Below, piece after piece: positions 22,672 through 24,321 of a stretch of 24,321 bases of DNA; the first letter of the stretch is position 1; the number at the start of each line of letters is the position of its first letter. A program made the translations under genes and the position numbers. Below the pieces are notes generated by a model, which was not told the origin of the DNA, did not search any database, and worked only from the letters and a program-made list of their open reading frames with translations. Origin of the DNA: Desulfobacteraceae bacterium (GTDB lineage Bacteria > Desulfobacterota > Desulfobacteria > Desulfobacterales > Desulfosalsimonadaceae); the NCBI GenBank assembly GCA_021162325.1, contig JAGGYV010000161.1, positions 1 to 24,321 on the forward strand, in the 5' to 3' direction.

Positions 22672-23022
22672 TTAATTAATAGCAGTTGCTTTTGTCGCCA
22701 GTTGAGAGAACGCACCCGGGTCGGATACTGCCAGCTCTGCTAAAATTTTTCGATCAATATCAATTTCAGCCTGCTTTAAACCATGAATGAATTTACTGTA
22801 TGAAATGTCATTCATGCGCGCGCCGGCATTAATTCTGGCGATCCATAATTTGCGAAAATCCCGCTTGCGTGCCTTACGGTCACGGTAGGCATACATAAGC
22901 GCCTTGTCAACCGCATCCGCTGCGGTCCGGTATAGTTTACTCCGACCGGCGACAAACCCCTTGGCCAGTTTTAAGACTTTTTTTCTCCGTCTTCTTGCTT
23001 TAAATCCTCTTTTTATTCGCAT
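22672..23022 (-). CDS. rplT: 50S ribosomal protein L20
   Basis: 116 residues. Begins MRIKRGFKARRRRKKVLKLAKGFVAGRS, the long basic N-terminal extension that threads into 23S rRNA, followed by the globular RNA-binding part (FIHGLKQAEIDIDRKILAELA). Needed for early 50S assembly; in several bacteria L20 represses its own operon by binding a leader structure. ATG 23022 follows AAGGAG at good spacing, 26 nt after rpmI. Confidence 0.98.
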   Translation of the reverse strand: MRIKRGFKARRRRKKVLKLAKGFVAGRSKLYRTAADAVDKALMYAYRDRKARKRDFRKLWIARINAGARMNDISYSKFIHGLKQAEIDIDRKILAELAVSDPGAFSQLATKATAIN

Positions 23023-23048
23023 GATCCATCTCCTTAGATGTCTATATA

Positions 23049-23246
23049 TTACCCGTTCGGAAGCAGGCGTCTGATTTCTTTCATGTTGCTACTGTCTGCA
23101 ACCTGCGCCTGCCTCAATGACCGTTTCCGTTTCCGGGATTTTTTGGTCAGAATATGACTTGCATGGGATTTTGAAAATTTATATTTACCGGTTCCGGTTT
23201 TCCGGAATCGTTTTGCTGCAGCTCTGTTTGTTTTAATTTTTGGCAT
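23049..23246 (-). CDS. rpmI: 50S ribosomal protein L35
   Basis: 65 residues starting MPKIKTNRAAAKRFRKTG, the usual L35 beginning and length. An ATG two codons earlier (23252) is rejected because AAGGAG would be only one nt from it, while it is about 7 nt from ATG 23246. Small, highly basic. First gene after the long infC-rpmI spacer. Confidence 0.97.
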   Translation of the reverse strand: MPKIKTNRAAAKRFRKTGTGKYKFSKSHASHILTKKSRKRKRSLRQAQVADSSNMKEIRRLLPNG

Positions 23247-23651
23247 AACCATACTCCTTCGACATTGAATTGTAATCGAGGGTGTTTGATAATTATAAAT
23301 TTATTTATCTGTTATTTATCTATACTTATCTTTGTGGGCCTTATGCATGAATTTTACTTATGTATAAGGTGAGATTTTGACCCTCAAAATTTCATTTTTA
23401 ATTTTTTGATATAGCGGGTGATTCGGTATTAAGCAAAATTTTTTGCCCAGATCAACTCTTTTTATTTATTTGTTCAAAATATATTAAAAATACAAAACAC
23501 ATATGGCGCGGACGGCTGTATCCGCGCCATTTTGTATTTTATTTTTTATGAAAAGCAGATTTTGGCTAATGCGCTGAAGCGTATTGCAGGCAGAATGTGC
23601 TTATATCGACAAAAAATATCCTGATTTGTGTTAAGAACAATTCAGATAAAT
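23247..23651 (-). promoter_or_regulatory. Long structured spacer/leader upstream of rpmI-rplT
   Basis: Some 400 AT-rich bases with no gene separate infC from rpmI, which usually lie close together. Visible hairpins: the GC-rich terminator-like stem at 23503-23530; GCAAAA/TTTTGC (23433-23446); ATTTTGA/TCAAAAT (23374-23390); CCTTATGCAT/ATGTATAAGG (23339-23369, one mismatch). Weak promoter-like boxes exist (TTGATC with TAATAC near 23430-23465), but none is convincing. It could be an own-promoter leader with L20 feedback control; that is inference. Confidence 0.45.
23503..23530. terminator. Strong hairpin with flanking T tracts, probable terminator downstream of infC
   Basis: ATGGCGCGGA and TCCGCGCCAT form a perfect 10-bp stem with an 8-nt loop. 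A T-rich run follows on the plus strand and a looser one (ATGTGTTTTGTATTTTT) on the minus strand, so it may work in both directions. It would end or attenuate infC transcripts 122 nt after the stop. Confidence 0.65.
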
Positions 23652-24182
23652 TTATTTGGGTGCCAGAATCATATGCATGATGCGGCCTTCCATTCTGGAA
23701 CTCTGTTCGACCACTGCATATTCTTTGGTGTCTTCAGCGATTTTGGCGAGCAGTTCCCGGCCTTTCTGGGTGAGGGTGATTTCACGTCCCCTGAAGACAA
23801 CCGTCACTTTTACTTTGTTTTTTTTCCCAATAAATTTTTCAATACGGCCGATTTTAATTTCCAGATCATGCGTATCCGTCTTGGGGCGGACTTTTATTTC
23901 TTTAACTTGGAAGGTTGTCTGTTTTTTTTTGGCCTCCTGCAATTTTTTTGTCTGTTCGTATTTAAAGCGCCCATAATCCATTATTTTGCAGACAGGAGGG
24001 TCTGCATTCGGTGAAATTTCAACCAGATCCAAGCCGGATTCCTCGGCTGAAGCAAGTGCTTCCTGAACGGTGATGATTCCGAGTTGGTTGCCGTCCGGGT
24101 CAATGACACGAACTTCTCTGGCCCGGATGTCCCTGTTGATTTTGGTCTGGTTGCCGCTACCGCTTTGTCTTTGCTTAGCTAT
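23652..24182 (-). CDS. infC: Translation initiation factor IF-3, AUA start codon
   Basis: Prevents premature subunit joining and proof-reads the initiator tRNA and start codon. 176 residues, normal length. N-terminal domain with INRDIRAREVRVIDPDG and LDLVEISPNADPPVCKIMDYG, linker, then C-terminal domain VKEIKVRPKTDTHDLEIK and VVFRGREIT. No ATG, GTG or TTG lies at the correct start in this frame. ATA at 24182-24180 follows a perfect AGGAGG (24195-24190) by 7 nt, so it is the start. IF3 genes of E. coli and Bacillus use AUU, which IF3 itself discriminates against, giving autorepression; AUA would work by the same principle. A TTG 50 codons inside would remove most of the N-terminal domain. Confidence 0.96.
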   Translation of the reverse strand: MAKQRQSGSGNQTKINRDIRAREVRVIDPDGNQLGIITVQEALASAEESGLDLVEISPNADPPVCKIMDYGRFKYEQTKKLQEAKKKQTTFQVKEIKVRPKTDTHDLEIKIGRIEKFIGKKNKVKVTVVFRGREITLTQKGRELLAKIAEDTKEYAVVEQSSRMEGRIMHMILAPK

Positions 24183-24195
24183 TCTTGCACCTCCT
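24180..24195 (-). promoter_or_regulatory. infC translation initiation site with strong RBS and AUA start
   Basis: AGGAGG at 24190-24195, a 7-nt spacer, then ATA at 24180-24182. A maximal ribosome binding site paired with a very poor start codon is the classic set-up for IF3 autocontrol. Confidence 0.85.
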
Positions 24196-24321
24196 GATTT
24201 TTTTGTTAAAAAAAATATAATCCGATGTACAATCGTTTTTGATTGCCGTATATCTTAATATCTTTATTTATAAAATACGCAAGCAAAAGTAACTATTTTA
24301 ATAATGATGATAATCATCATC
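24183..24321. other. Region upstream of infC to window edge
   Basis: AT-rich, no gene seen. On the minus strand a small CAATC/GATTG hairpin and a T8 run lie 10-50 nt before the infC ribosome binding site. An ATGATGAT-A-ATCATCAT palindrome (24304-24320) sits at the edge. thrS, the usual neighbour of infC, would be beyond the window if present. Confidence 0.5.

Noticed and set aside
24304..24320. ATGATGAT-A-ATCATCAT palindrome as terminator of an upstream gene
   Set aside because: AT-rich, at the window edge, no T tract; its context is cut off.
1..24321. CRISPR array, phage, IS transposase, defence island or biosynthetic cluster
   Set aside because: No repeat-spacer pattern, transposase, integrase or defence-type protein was found on either strand.

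Overview
The window is a bacterial chromosome segment dominated by translation and RNA-metabolism genes, nearly all on the minus strand. Gene content and order (infC, rpmI, rplT, pheS, pheT, merR; tRNA-Gly; rimP, nusA, infB, DUF503, rbfA, nrnA, truB, rpsO, pnp, dut) together with protein style suggest a deltaproteobacterium of the Desulfobacterales type (phylum Desulfobacterota). That assignment is inference from family knowledge; no species can be named from the sequence alone.

Layout, left to right. 1-463: the 3' end of a plus-strand PKD-domain secreted protein, then a palindromic element between convergent genes. 464-4867: a minus-strand cluster read as crotonase (dienoyl-CoA isomerase-like), rimO, long-chain polyprenyl diphosphate synthase, and an exported FlgT-like protein. 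5086-6180: the only complete plus-strand gene, an exported trypsin/HtrA-like protease with a long coiled coil inserted between its catalytic His and Asp. 6297-7845: a WalJ/YycJ-type metallo-hydrolase and dut, separated by a repeat-rich spacer. 8056-18511: the large rimP-nusA-infB-DUF503-rbfA-nrnA-truB-rpsO-pnp block, with overlapping or closely spaced genes except where palindromic repeats sit (infB/DUF503, rpsO/pnp, pnp/dut). 18529-18746: tRNA-Gly(CCC) with its own promoter and a strong intrinsic terminator just upstream of rimP. 18822-24182: infC, a long structured spacer, then rpmI-rplT-pheS-pheT-merR.

The genes work together in initiation (IF2, IF3), ribosome assembly and modification (RimP, RbfA, RimO, L20, L35, S15), tRNA supply (PheST, TruB, tRNA-Gly), transcription elongation control (NusA) and RNA turnover (PNPase, NrnA). 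I found no phage, CRISPR, IS transposase or defence locus. The observations most worth following are control features: an AUA start codon on infC, a rimO gene with no canonical start at the expected position and a 10-bp tandem duplication exactly there, a tRNA-terminator-rimP arrangement that looks like attenuation of the nusA operon, REP/REPIN-like hairpins with a GTAG foot, and a family of long palindromic elements with 17-bp terminal inverted repeats in the intergenic spaces.
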